A stretch of 39,858 nucleotides of DNA from Mesorhizobium sp. WSM3626 (lineage in GTDB: Bacteria; Pseudomonadota; Alphaproteobacteria; Rhizobiales; Rhizobiaceae), in NCBI RefSeq assembly GCF_000513935.1, contig NZ_AZUY01000045.1, forward strand, positions 12,920 to 52,777, written 5' to 3'. Below the pieces are notes generated by a model, which saw nothing but the letters and a program-made list of their open reading frames with translations, did no database searches and had not been told where the DNA came from. Both the position numbers and the translations under genes were made by a program. This document shows positions 24,082 to 33,024 of this stretch, one piece after another; positions within the stretch are counted from its first letter, which is position 1; each line of letters starts with the position of its first letter.

Positions 24082-24138
24082 TATCGATCCATCCGATAAA
24101 CTGGCATATTTTCTATACAATCCATCTATAAAGTAGAT
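24082..24138. promoter_or_regulatory. azoR-lysR divergent operator region
   Basis: Two inverted repeats: TATCG-N7-CGATA (24082-24098) and ATCTA-N5-TAGAT (24124-24138). The second contains T-N11-A (24125-24137), the LysR-box form. It ends 6 bp before the lysR start, consistent with LysR autoregulation and control of azoR. Confidence 0.5.
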
Positions 24139-24144
24139 ACAGCG

Positions 24145-25107
24145 ATGCAGCCGAACCCGACCCTCGACCAGCTCCAGATCCTTGTCGCCGTTGCCGACAC
24201 CGGCAGTTTCTCGGCCGCCGGCCGCAAGCTCAACCGGGCACAATCCGTCATCAGTTATGGCATCGCCAATCTCGAGGCGCAGCTCGGGCTGAAGCTGTTC
24301 GAGCGCGAGGGCACGCGCGAGCCGCAACTGACCGAGATCGGCCGGGCAATGCTGGAGGATGCGCGGCGCATGGTGGGCGTGCTGCAGCGCATCCGCTCGC
24401 GCGCCGACGGCCACCATCACGGGCTGGAGGCCGAGGTGGCGCTGTCGGTCGATTCGACGTTGCCGTCTCCGGTGCTGGTGCGGGTGCTCAAGGCATTCGA
24501 GGTGCGGTTTCCGACCGTGATGCTGCGCCTGCATATCGGCACGCTCGGCCTCATTCCCGATCTCGTCGTCAATGGACAGGCCGATCTGGGCATTGGCGGC
24601 TTGCTGGGCGATGTCGACGTGCATCTCGTGCGCATCGGCTTCATGTCGCTGGTGCCGGCGGCCGCACCCAGCCATCCGCTGGCACAGCTGCCGAAGCCGG
24701 TGGCGCTCGAGGATGTGCGCGAGCACACCCAACTTGTCGTCACCGACCAGTCGGAGCGCACCAAGGGACGTGATTACGGCGTCTTCGCCTACCGCACCTG
24801 GCGGCTGACCGACGTGCGCACCAAGCACATACTGATGCGCGAGGGGCTGGGCTGGGGTGGCCTGCCGCGCTGGTTGATCGCCGACGATCTGGCCAGCGGC
24901 CGCCTGGTGGAGCTTGATCTCGAACCCTACAAGGAGGTGAGTTCGCCATTGTTCGCCATGCACCGCAACGATCGCAGCCCGAAGCCGGCGGCCGCCTGGT
25001 TGATCGACCGGTTCAAGCGCGGGCTCGGCTGCTTCAACGAGTTCGAGCCGGGCGAGGTGCCCGAAGAGGAGCCGGAGACCCATGGCGTGTCCGGCTCCGG
25101 CATCTGA
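24145..25107 (+). CDS. LysR family transcriptional regulator
   Basis: 320 residues: N-terminal winged helix (LDQLQILVAVADTGSFSAAGRKLNRAQSVISYGIANLEAQLGLKLFERE) and a periplasmic-binding-protein-like effector domain (about 95-300). The recognition helix has AQSVISYGIANLE. The acidic tail (FEPGEVPEEEPETHG) extends slightly beyond the usual end. It is divergent from azoR by 107 bp and probably controls it in response to quinone or electrophile stress (inference from context). Confidence 0.88.
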   Translation: MQPNPTLDQLQILVAVADTGSFSAAGRKLNRAQSVISYGIANLEAQLGLKLFEREGTREPQLTEIGRAMLEDARRMVGVLQRIRSRADGHHHGLEAEVALSVDSTLPSPVLVRVLKAFEVRFPTVMLRLHIGTLGLIPDLVVNGQADLGIGGLLGDVDVHLVRIGFMSLVPAAAPSHPLAQLPKPVALEDVREHTQLVVTDQSERTKGRDYGVFAYRTWRLTDVRTKHILMREGLGWGGLPRWLIADDLASGRLVELDLEPYKEVSSPLFAMHRNDRSPKPAAAWLIDRFKRGLGCFNEFEPGEVPEEEPETHGVSGSGI

Positions 25108-25348
25108 CCCGGGCATCCGAGAAATCACTGGATTATCGTCACCCCGGAAACCACGATCTGCGCGGTGCGGGCGGTCAATTTCCCGTGCTTGCGTAGCGTC
25201 GGTTTTTCATAGGTCTTTTTCATGTGTTGGTCCCGAATGTGAGCCTCGAGGCGGGAGTGAGCCCTGACATAACGAGATTGGAGAGTTCCGGTTGCGTCGC
25301 CGTGCCATTCCGTGCCGCGGACTGTGACACGATCACCAGCCAGCGGCC

Positions 25349-25960
25349 TCAGTCAGACTTTCCCAGAGCTTTCAGGATAAAGCGAATCTGCTCGCGCAGG
25401 CTCGTTTCGGTGTCTTCGCTGTTTCGAACGCAGTGCTCGATTAGAATCGGGTGGAAGAACGGCATGAATGCGGCCTTAACCGCACGCGCCGCTTCCGCCG
25501 GGTCCTCGACCTTGAATTCGCCCGCCTCGATGCCCTCGCGAATGATCGCTTTGAAGATCGTCACCATCCGCTCGAGATGCGACTTGATGACCGCCCAGTT
25601 CTCCTGCATGGCGGCGACAATCATGTCGTGCATGCACCGTTCCTTGATCAGCTTCTTCTTGTTGTGATGGTGAAGTGCGTTCAAGAGTCGGTCGAGTTTC
25701 ACCGAGGCCGGTAGGTTCGTGCGTGCGATCGCAACGGCAATGTCATCAAACTCATTCAAGACCCTTCTGCAGATGGATTCGTTGATTGCATCCCTGGAGG
25801 GGAAGAAGCGGTAGACGTTCGCCGGGCTCATGCCAAGCCCGGAGGCGATGTCGGCCACCGACGTCTTGTGGCAGCCGATGCGGCGAAAGTGCTCCTCAGC
25901 AACCTCCAGGATGCGCGCGCGCATCTCGTCGGGATCAGGTGTTCGAACCGGACGATTCAT
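25349..25960 (-). CDS. TetR family transcriptional regulator downstream of the RND pump
   Basis: 203 residues: helix-turn-helix ARILEVAEEHFRRIGCHKTSVADIASGLGMSPANVYRFFPSRDAINESI, followed by a helical C-terminal domain of the TetR_C type (RTNLPASVKLDRLLNALHHHNKKKLIKERCMHDMIVAAMQENW). GGAGA precedes the ATG. It lies on the same strand as the pump, 144 bp after the RND gene, so it is the third gene of a possible MFP-RND-tetR operon and could be a feedback regulator. Confidence 0.85.
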   Translation of the reverse strand: MNRPVRTPDPDEMRARILEVAEEHFRRIGCHKTSVADIASGLGMSPANVYRFFPSRDAINESICRRVLNEFDDIAVAIARTNLPASVKLDRLLNALHHHNKKKLIKERCMHDMIVAAMQENWAVIKSHLERMVTIFKAIIREGIEAGEFKVEDPAEAARAVKAAFMPFFHPILIEHCVRNSEDTETSLREQIRFILKALGKSD

Positions 25961-26104
25961 GCATGTCTCCAGAATTGATGAAGCGAAACTGCCGGACTCG
26001 CGTGGAGGTGATCTGTAGGCGGTAAGTTCGTGCCGTTGGCCCCGCATGTGCCCAGACAAGGCCAATGGGCAAGAACTTGAACCGTCTCTTGCGACAACAG
26101 AGCC

Positions 26105-29100
26105 CTACTCGGCCGCCATAGCTGCTGGCACTTCCGGTTCCTCCGTCGAATCCTCATGGAGTTCATCCGTGGTCGGTTTGATCCGGAACCACGCCACATA
26201 GAGCGCAGGGAGAAACAGCAGGATCAGCACCGTGCCGGCCGCCGTGCCGCCGATCAGCGTGAAGGCCATCGATCCCCAGAAGACGGAGTGCGTGAGGGGG
26301 ATGAAAGCCAGCACGGCGGCAAGTGCGGTCAGGATCACCGGCCTCGTGCGTTGCACCGTGGCCTCGATGACGGCGTGATAGTCGTCAAGGCCGGCGGCAC
26401 GGTTCTCCTTGATCTGTTCGGTCAGGATCAGCGTGTTGCGCATCAGGATGCCCGCCAGTCCTATCAGGCCCAGAATGGCGTTGAATCCGAAGGGCTGGTT
26501 GAAGGCCAGCAACATCGGTACGACGCCAACGAGGCCGAGGGGTGCCGTCAGCATGACCATCGCCATCGTCGAGAACGATCGCACCTGCAGTATGATGACG
26601 ATCAGCATGGCGGCGAGCATGGCCGGGAAGACCTTACCCAGCGCGGTGTTGGCCTTGGCCGCCTCTTCGATCGATCCACCCATTTCGATGCGATAGCCGG
26701 CAGGCAGGGATTTAATCAGCGGCTGAAGGGTCGTCATGATCTGCTTGGAAACCTCTGGAGGCTGGGTCGCCTCATTGATGTCCGAGCGAATCGTGATGAC
26801 CGGGGTGCGATCACGCCGCTTCAGGATCGGCTCTTCCAGACGGATTTCCGAGTGGCCGATCTGGTCGAGCGGGATCTGGCGACCGTCCCGGCTCATCAGC
26901 GAGAAATCCGCCAGACGCGATGGATCCAGTCGCTCGCCGCCGGCGCTGCGTGCCACGATGGGGACATTGCGGATGTCCTCGCGGACCTGCGTGACCGGGA
27001 TGCCGGTGAGGAGGAACTGGAGCTGCTGGGCCACCTCCGCCGGCGACAGGCCGATGAGGTTCAGTCGATCCTGATCCGGTATGAAGCGCAGTACCGGCGT
27101 GCGATTGCCCCAGTCGCGACTGGCCTGCCGCACGTCCGGCACGCCGCGCATCACATCGAGGGCTTTCTCAGAGATGGCGTACAATTGCGCGGGATCAGGC
27201 CCCATGACCCGGAACTCGACCGGGAACGGCGTGTAGGGTCCGAACACGAGTTGCGTAACGCGGACGTTAGCTTCGGGGGCAAGCCCTGTCGCAACCGCTT
27301 CACGCAGCCGGTGCTTCAAGGCCTCGCGGGCTTCCGCGTCCGGGGTCAGCACGACGATCTTTGCGAAGGCGGGATCAGGCAGTTCCGGCGCCATGGCAAA
27401 GAAGAAGCGCGGGGCGCCCTGGCCGACATAGCTCGTCACGATCTTGGCCTCGGGTTGGCCGTCAAGCCAGTGTTCCAGCTTTTCGACCGTGGCGGTCGTC
27501 GTCTCGATGCTGGTGCCTTCCGGCAGGCGAACCTCGACCAGCACTTCAGGGCGATCGGATGTCGGGAAGAACTGCTGCTTGAGACCGCCCATGCCGACAA
27601 CCGAAAGCGCGAAGACGATGCCGACGGCAGCGCAGGTCACGAACTTGTGGCGCACGGCAAAGGTGATGAGCCGGCGAAGGCGCCGATAGTTCGGTGTGTC
27701 ATATATTGCATGGACACCCCCTTCGATCGGTTTGATCGCGGGCAGCATCTTCACGCCCATATACGGGGTGAAGACCACAGCGACGACCCAGGAGACGATG
27801 AGGGCGAAGCCCACGACCCAGAAGATGTTTCCGGCGTATTCGCCGGCCGTCGAGCGCGCGAAGCCCACTGGTAAGAACCCGGCGATCGTCACGAGCGTGC
27901 CCGACAGCATCGGCGCCGCGGTATGGCTCCAGGCATAGGCCGCCGCCTTGATGCGGTCCATGCCTTCTTCCATTTTCACCACCATCACCTCAATGGCGAT
28001 GATGGCGTCGTCCACGAGAAGGCCAAGCGCCAGGATAAGGGCGCCGAGCGTGATGCGGTCGAAGAACCGGCCGGTTTCCAGCATGATGAGGAAGACGACG
28101 GCAAGCGTCAGAGGAACGGCGGCCGCCACGACGATGCCGACGCGCCAACCCATGCTGATCAGGGCGATCAGCAGCACCACGCCGAGCGCCATCGCGAATT
28201 TGAGCATGAACTCGTTCACCGACGAGCCGATGTTCACGGCCTGGTCGCTGACCTTGGCCAGCGACATCCCGAGAGGCAGCGTTTGTGCGATCGCCGCCGA
28301 TCTCTCCTCCAGTGCCTTGCCGAGTTCAAGACCATTCCAGCCCTCCTGCATCACCGCCGCGAGCATGATGGTCGGCTCGCCCTGGTGACGGATGACGTAA
28401 GTGGCAGGATCCTCGTAGCCGCGCCGGACCTCGGCGATGTCGGAGAGCTTCAACGTCCGTCCGGCAGCGACGATCGGCGTGTCGGCGATCGTCTGGACAC
28501 TGTCATAAGCGCCGTTGACCCTGATGAAGACCTGCGGCCCCTTTGTGTCGATCGAGCCCGCCGGTGTGACGGTGTTCTGGCGCTGCAAAGCGGCGACGAT
28601 ATCCTGCGCCGACACGCCGAGTGTTGCCAGCTTGGCATAGGAAAACTCGACGAATATCTGTTCGGGACGCTCGCCGAGGATGTTGATCTTCTTGACGCCA
28701 GGCACATGCAGAAGGTCCTGGCGAATGGTCTCGGCTTGCCTGGCGAGTTCCCGCATGGGCAAGCCCTTCGCCTTGAGGGCGTAAAGAGCGAAACTCACAT
28801 CGGAATATTCGTCGTTGACGAAGGGGCCGAGTACGCCGGGCGGCAGGTTGCGGGTTTCATCCCCGAGTTTCTTACGGGCCTGATAGAACTCCTCCTGAAC
28901 GCTGGATGGCGGTGTGCTGTCCTTCAGCGTGACCGTCAGATACGCATAGCCTGGTCGTGTTGTCGTCTCCACCCGATCGTACCAGGTCAGCTCCTGAAGT
29001 CGCTTCTCCAACGGTTCGGCGACGAGGTCCTGCATCTCGCGCGCGGTCGCGCCCGGCCATACCGTCGTGACCGTCAGGGTCTTGATGGTGAAGTTGGGAT

Positions 29101-29215
29101 CCTCCGCCCGTCCAAGCATGAGGAAAGCGTAGGCGCCGGCGGCGACGAGCAGAATAATGAAGAAAAGGGTGATGGCGCGCTCGCGAACGGCGATCGCGGA
29201 AAAATTGAGGTTCAT
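26105..29215 (-). CDS. RND efflux pump, inner-membrane permease subunit
   Basis: 1036 residues of the AcrB/MexB-type HAE or CusA-like RND superfamily: N-terminal helix 1, a large periplasmic loop, helices 2-6 with GLLVDDAIIAIEVMV (the paired Asp of the proton relay in helix 4), a second periplasmic domain and helices 8-12 with an acidic tail (DELHEDSTEEPEVPAAMAAE). Phe/Pro-rich features (WPGATAREMQDLVAEPLEKRLQEL) point to the hydrophobe/amphiphile branch rather than metal export. The start at 29215 has GGGAG about 10 bases upstream. It begins 3 bp past the stop of the adaptor gene. Confidence 0.9.
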   Translation of the reverse strand: MNLNFSAIAVRERAITLFFIILLVAAGAYAFLMLGRAEDPNFTIKTLTVTTVWPGATAREMQDLVAEPLEKRLQELTWYDRVETTTRPGYAYLTVTLKDSTPPSSVQEEFYQARKKLGDETRNLPPGVLGPFVNDEYSDVSFALYALKAKGLPMRELARQAETIRQDLLHVPGVKKINILGERPEQIFVEFSYAKLATLGVSAQDIVAALQRQNTVTPAGSIDTKGPQVFIRVNGAYDSVQTIADTPIVAAGRTLKLSDIAEVRRGYEDPATYVIRHQGEPTIMLAAVMQEGWNGLELGKALEERSAAIAQTLPLGMSLAKVSDQAVNIGSSVNEFMLKFAMALGVVLLIALISMGWRVGIVVAAAVPLTLAVVFLIMLETGRFFDRITLGALILALGLLVDDAIIAIEVMVVKMEEGMDRIKAAAYAWSHTAAPMLSGTLVTIAGFLPVGFARSTAGEYAGNIFWVVGFALIVSWVVAVVFTPYMGVKMLPAIKPIEGGVHAIYDTPNYRRLRRLITFAVRHKFVTCAAVGIVFALSVVGMGGLKQQFFPTSDRPEVLVEVRLPEGTSIETTTATVEKLEHWLDGQPEAKIVTSYVGQGAPRFFFAMAPELPDPAFAKIVVLTPDAEAREALKHRLREAVATGLAPEANVRVTQLVFGPYTPFPVEFRVMGPDPAQLYAISEKALDVMRGVPDVRQASRDWGNRTPVLRFIPDQDRLNLIGLSPAEVAQQLQFLLTGIPVTQVREDIRNVPIVARSAGGERLDPSRLADFSLMSRDGRQIPLDQIGHSEIRLEEPILKRRDRTPVITIRSDINEATQPPEVSKQIMTTLQPLIKSLPAGYRIEMGGSIEEAAKANTALGKVFPAMLAAMLIVIILQVRSFSTMAMVMLTAPLGLVGVVPMLLAFNQPFGFNAILGLIGLAGILMRNTLILTEQIKENRAAGLDDYHAVIEATVQRTRPVILTALAAVLAFIPLTHSVFWGSMAFTLIGGTAAGTVLILLFLPALYVAWFRIKPTTDELHEDSTEEPEVPAAMAAE

Positions 29216-29217
29216 CG

Positions 29218-30330
29218 TCAATTGCTCCCGTTTTCAGAGGCAGTCCTGACGCGAGCGCCCTCCTGCAGGAGATGAGCGCCGAGCGAAACAATCTGATCGC
29301 TGGAACTCAGTCCGGAGATCACGGCGGTTTCGCTGGTCACGCGAACAAGCTTGACGGGCCGAAAGTGTACGGTCGAGGTTGCGCCGTCCAAGCTCCAGAC
29401 GCCGGTCTTCTGACCATCATCCAGCACGGCTCCGAGCGGCACCTGGACTTCGGTTTGACTTGCCTGGCTTGGAAGCCGGATGGTTACCGTCGCGCCAAGC
29501 GGTGCTGCCGCCGCCTCACCATCGAGCACATAACGGGCCTCATAGGTGCGGGTCTGGGGATCGGCGGCATCCGACAACTGCCGCAGATGCGCCGTAAAAT
29601 GCCGCCCATCGCCCCCATACAAGCCCGCCTCGGCTACCGATCCGATCGCCGGCCGGATCGTTTCGGGAAGCGCGACCACAGCTTCGCGGGGGCCGGCGTT
29701 CGCGATCCGAACCACGGTTTGTCCGGCGGTGACAACCTGTCCCGGCTCGCCAAGCGTTTCGATGACCGTTCCATCGGCGTTCGCGTCTAAGATGGAATAG
29801 GCCGCCTCGTTCTCCGCGACCTTCGCATCCGCTTCCGCGGCGGCAAGCTGTGCCGTCGCGGTATCCAGTGCTGCCTTCGCCTGTTCGTAGCGCTGCGGGG
29901 TTGCCGCCAGTTCCTTCTTGACCAGAACGGCATAGCGCTTTTCGTCCGCACTGGTCTGAACCAGGACAGCGCGTGCCGCGGCGACAGCGTTGCGCTTGGC
30001 GGTGAGCGCAAGGGCCAGATCGGTATCATCGATCCGCAGCAGCGGTTGGCCCGCCTTGACCTGTTCACCGACATTTACCAGGCGTTCGATGATCTTGCCG
30101 GGAACGCGAAAGCCTAGATTGCTCTGCACCCGCGCGGCAATGGTGCCTGTAAAGCCGCGCTCGGATCCGGGCACCGGCACCGCCGTCACCAGTCTGACGA
30201 TCGGTGATTCCTGCCTCGGGTCGGCCGCTGCGGAAGCTGCCTGCGTGCGAATGGAAAGTGTGACGAAGGCCGCCACACCCAATCCCGCGACCAAAACGGT
30301 CCCCAACCCAATAACGTGTTTCTTTTTCAT
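29218..30330 (-). CDS. RND efflux periplasmic adaptor subunit (membrane fusion protein)
   Basis: 370 residues. N-terminal anchor or signal (KKKHVIGLGTVLVAGLGVAAFVTLSI), then biotinyl-lipoyl-like half domains (VQSNLGFRVPGKIIERLVNVGEQVKAGQPLLRIDDTDLALAL and DANADGTVIETLGEPGQVVTAGQTVVRIANAGP) flanking an alpha-helical hairpin (about 108-170), then a beta-barrel and membrane-proximal domain. It bridges the RND permease to an outer-membrane channel, which is not encoded here. AGGAGG lies upstream of the ATG. Confidence 0.88.
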   Translation of the reverse strand: MKKKHVIGLGTVLVAGLGVAAFVTLSIRTQAASAAADPRQESPIVRLVTAVPVPGSERGFTGTIAARVQSNLGFRVPGKIIERLVNVGEQVKAGQPLLRIDDTDLALALTAKRNAVAAARAVLVQTSADEKRYAVLVKKELAATPQRYEQAKAALDTATAQLAAAEADAKVAENEAAYSILDANADGTVIETLGEPGQVVTAGQTVVRIANAGPREAVVALPETIRPAIGSVAEAGLYGGDGRHFTAHLRQLSDAADPQTRTYEARYVLDGEAAAAPLGATVTIRLPSQASQTEVQVPLGAVLDDGQKTGVWSLDGATSTVHFRPVKLVRVTSETAVISGLSSSDQIVSLGAHLLQEGARVRTASENGSN

Positions 30331-30350
30331 GCCCGTCGCCTCCTGTTAAA

Positions 30351-30399
30351 TAGATTGCATTCACACTCTATATCTGCTATTGATTACGAATGCAATCTA
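30351..30399. promoter_or_regulatory. 12-bp inverted repeat operator between RND operon and tetR
   Basis: TAGATTGCATTC (30351-30362) and GAATGCAATCTA (30388-30399) are perfect 12-bp arms separated by 25 bp. They lie symmetrically in the 84-bp gap between the divergent adaptor and TetR starts, one near each start. The right-hand arm also sits in a shorter imperfect palindrome (ATTGATTACGAATGCAAT). This is the expected layout for TetR control of both promoters. Confidence 0.7.
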
Positions 30400-30414
30400 A
30401 AAAAGGAGATCGCG

Positions 30415-30990
30415 ATGCGCGTAAGTCGCAGTCAGGCTGAGCAGAATCGGCAAACCGTGATCGATGTGGCAAGTCGTCTATTTCGAGAGCACGGCTTTGA
30501 CGGCATCGGGCTGAAGGATCTGATGAAAGGTGCCGGGCTGACCCAAGGCGCCTTCTACAAGCAGTTCGAATCCAAGGAGGACTTGGCGGCGCAGGCATCG
30601 CGGCGAGCGATGGAGCACGCAACCCGCAGATGGTCGGCTGTTGCTGCCGGGAGCCCTGATCCCCTTGAAGCCGTTATCGGGCTCTACCTTTCGCATGGAC
30701 ATCGCGAAGAGAAGAGCGACGGTTGTCCGATCGTGGCGCTTGGTTCGGACGCGGCGCGTCAAAGCGAGGAAGTGAGGGGCCCCTTCCAGGATGGGATCGC
30801 AGCTCACCTTGAGGTTCTCGACGAATTGATGCCGGCGGCAGAAGGTCCAAAGACCCATCGCAAGGCGATGGCGATGCTGTCGCTCATGGTGGGTGCCGTG
30901 ACGATCTCCCGTATCCTTAGAGATGAAGAGATGTCGCGGGACTTTCTCGACGCCGCCGCCGGCGAAGCCAGGCGCATCGCGACCTCGTAG
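30415..30990 (+). CDS. TetR family regulator divergent from the RND pump
   Basis: 191 residues: helix-turn-helix RQTVIDVASRLFREHGFDGIGLKDLMKGAGLTQGAFYKQFESKEDLAAQ, then a C-terminal domain with Cys (EEKSDGCPIVALGSDAARQS), a pattern common in the NemR/AcrR-like TetR group, where a Cys in this helix can sense electrophiles. That sensing role is inference. AAAGGAGA precedes the ATG. It is divergent from the RND operon with a shared inverted-repeat region, so it should repress the pump. The ketoacyl synthase gene follows on the same strand after 72 bp. Confidence 0.87.
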   Translation: MRVSRSQAEQNRQTVIDVASRLFREHGFDGIGLKDLMKGAGLTQGAFYKQFESKEDLAAQASRRAMEHATRRWSAVAAGSPDPLEAVIGLYLSHGHREEKSDGCPIVALGSDAARQSEEVRGPFQDGIAAHLEVLDELMPAAEGPKTHRKAMAMLSLMVGAVTISRILRDEEMSRDFLDAAAGEARRIATS

Positions 30991-31062
30991 GGGTCCGTGG
31001 TCGCGATCGAGCGCCGGCACGGCGCCGCCGCGCGAACGGTTCAAACAGAAGCTGGAGTAGAC

Positions 31063-32334
31063 ATGCGTCGTATCGTCATTACAGGCATGGGAGCAGTTAG
31101 CCCCCTCGGAGCCAACGCGGCGACTTCCTGGTCGCGGCTCCTCGCTGGCCGCTCGGGCATTCGGAGCCTGCCGGATGAAATGGTGGGAGACCTGCCGGCG
31201 AAAGTCGGCGGAATTGTTCCCTCCTTGCAGGAGGACCCCGAGGCCGGCTTCGATCCAGACACCGTCCTGGTTCCGAAGGAACAGCGCAGGGCGGACCGCT
31301 TCATTCTCTTCGCATTGGCAGCGGCGGAAGAGGCGCTGGCCCAGGCGAGGTGGAAGCCGGTCTCGGACGACGACAGAGCCCGCACCGCGACGATCATCGC
31401 TTCGGGTGTCGGAGGATTTCCCGCGATAACCGAAGCCGTGCGAACCGTCGATCAGCGCGGTGTTCGGCGTCTCTCGCCGTTCACGGTGCCATCGTTCCTG
31501 GTGAACATGGCGGCGGGACAGATTTCGATCCGATATGGGTTCAAAGGCCCGCTCGGCGCTCCGGTGACGGCGTGCGCGGCCGGCATCCAGGCGATCGGCG
31601 ATGCGGCGCGTCTCATCCGCTCCAATGAAGCCGACATCGCGGTGTGCGGTGGAACGGAAGCCTGCATGAATGCGGTCAGCCTCGGCGGCTTTGCCGCCGC
31701 ACGCTCCCTTTCGACCTCCTTCAATCACCGTCCCGATCAGGCCTCCCGTCCCTTCGACATGCTGCGTGACGGCTTCGTCATGGGCGAAGGAGCCGGAATC
31801 CTGGTCATCGAGGCATTGAGCCACGCGCTTGCGCGCGGCGCCAAGCCGCTCGCCGAGCTCGTCGGCTATGGCACGACGGCGGACGCTTATCACATCACCT
31901 CCGGCCCCGAGGATGGCGACGGTGCGCGGCGGGCCATTGAGATCGCGATCACCCAAGCCGGTATTTCGCCGCGTGAGGTCCGCCACCTCAATGCGCATGC
32001 GACCTCCACGCCGGTCGGCGATGCGGGGGAAATAGAGGCGATCAAAAGGGTCTTTGGCGCGGATTTCAGCATCGCCGTCAGCGGAACGAAGTCGGCGACC
32101 GGGCACCTGCTTGGTGCCGCCGGTGGGCTTGCAGCGATCTTCACGATCCTGGCGCTCATGGACCAGGTCGCACCGCCGACCCTCAATTTGAGCGCCCCCG
32201 ATCCGGCCGGCGACGGGATTGACTTCGTCGCAAACCACGCCCGGCCATTGGATATGGACTACGCGATCTCCAATGGCTTCGGCTTTGGAGGGGTAAACGC
32301 CAGCGCGTTGTTCCGGCGCTGGACGGACAGTTGA
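31063..32334 (+). CDS. Beta-ketoacyl-ACP synthase II (FabF-type)
   Basis: 423 residues, full length, of the FabF/KAS II family that condenses acyl-ACP with malonyl-ACP. The catalytic triad is intact: Cys171 in VTACAAGIQAIGDA, His312 in NAHATSTPVGDAGE and His348 in SATGHLLGAAGG. It also carries the C-terminal NGFGFGGVNASALF motif. GGAG lies upstream of the ATG. Housekeeping fabF normally sits next to acpP; here it is 72 bp behind a TetR gene beside an RND pump, so this is probably a second, specialised copy. Confidence 0.87.
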   Translation: MRRIVITGMGAVSPLGANAATSWSRLLAGRSGIRSLPDEMVGDLPAKVGGIVPSLQEDPEAGFDPDTVLVPKEQRRADRFILFALAAAEEALAQARWKPVSDDDRARTATIIASGVGGFPAITEAVRTVDQRGVRRLSPFTVPSFLVNMAAGQISIRYGFKGPLGAPVTACAAGIQAIGDAARLIRSNEADIAVCGGTEACMNAVSLGGFAAARSLSTSFNHRPDQASRPFDMLRDGFVMGEGAGILVIEALSHALARGAKPLAELVGYGTTADAYHITSGPEDGDGARRAIEIAITQAGISPREVRHLNAHATSTPVGDAGEIEAIKRVFGADFSIAVSGTKSATGHLLGAAGGLAAIFTILALMDQVAPPTLNLSAPDPAGDGIDFVANHARPLDMDYAISNGFGFGGVNASALFRRWTDS

Positions 32335-32364
32335 GTAGCGTGGGCCACCTTTGGGCGACCTGCA

Positions 32365-32958
32365 TCAGGCGCGGGACAGTCCGTCTATCAGCGCCGTCAG
32401 GACGGCGCGGTAGTCCTCGGCTGATGCGCCCGCCTCGATGGCGAGCGCAGCGCGGTCGAAAGCAGAACCGAGCAGCGCCGTCAGCGCCTCCGCCGGCAGC
32501 TTTCTCATCGATCGTGCCCGCATGGCGGCGACAAGGCCTTCACGCAGCGAGCGGTTGCCATGGCGATTATCGATCGCGTCCATGGCGGTGCGGCCGAGCA
32601 CGGCCGGGCCGTCGAGCAGCAAGAGCCGCGTGCGGCCGGGCGCGCGCATGGCCATGAGATAGGCATCGGAACCGGCAATCAGCGCATCGCGGGCGCTGAG
32701 CGAAGGCGGGGAGGCGCGGTCGATCTCCCGCGCCACCGCCGCCGCTTCCTGTTCAACCACGGCGGCGAAAAGCGCCTGCTTGTCGGCAAAGTGGTGATAG
32801 AGCGCGCCGCGCGTCACGCCTGCGGCGGCAACGATCTCCGGCGTGCCGGTCTCGGCATAGGATTTTTCCGTAAACAGTTTGCGCGCCGCCGCGATCAGGT
32901 CGGCGCGCGTCGCCTCGGTGCGGTCGCGGTTCGAGCGGCGCCCCGATTCCTGTTGCAT
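32365..32958 (-). CDS. TetR family regulator divergent from a VOC gene
   Basis: 197 residues: helix-turn-helix RADLIAAARKLFTEKSYAETGTPEIVAAAGVTRGALYHHFADKQALFAAVVEQEAAAV with the classic TRGALYHHF recognition helix, followed by a helical C-terminal domain (LIAGSDAYLMAMRAPGRTRLLLLDGPAVLG). The ATG at 32958 directly abuts an operator repeat (32959-32980) and has no Shine-Dalgarno; a longer frame to 33147 reads through both operators and is rejected. It is convergent with the ketoacyl synthase gene. Confidence 0.85.
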   Translation of the reverse strand: MQQESGRRSNRDRTEATRADLIAAARKLFTEKSYAETGTPEIVAAAGVTRGALYHHFADKQALFAAVVEQEAAAVAREIDRASPPSLSARDALIAGSDAYLMAMRAPGRTRLLLLDGPAVLGRTAMDAIDNRHGNRSLREGLVAAMRARSMRKLPAEALTALLGSAFDRAALAIEAGASAEDYRAVLTALIDGLSRA

Positions 32959-33008
32959 ACATGCAGCCTGTATGTTAATTCGATTTACATGCAGACTGTA
33001 TGTTAATT
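32959..33008. promoter_or_regulatory. Two near-identical operators between tetR and VOC genes
   Basis: Direct repeats at 32959-32980 and 32987-33008 agree at 21 of 22 positions, start to start 28 bp. Each contains an imperfect palindrome ACAT-G-CAG-n-CTG-T-ATGT followed by TTAATT. The 28-bp spacing (under three helical turns) suggests two TetR dimers on nearby faces. Confidence 0.75.
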
Positions 33009-33024
33009 GACGGAAGAAGGAAAG

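Noticed and set aside
23770..25128. Long minus-strand frame across azoR and lysR
   Set aside because: It overlaps two clearly identified genes in wrong frames and has no recognisable protein content.
25108..25348. Possible small gene or remnant between lysR and tetR
   Set aside because: No coherent frame, motif or repeat could be supported in these 241 bp.
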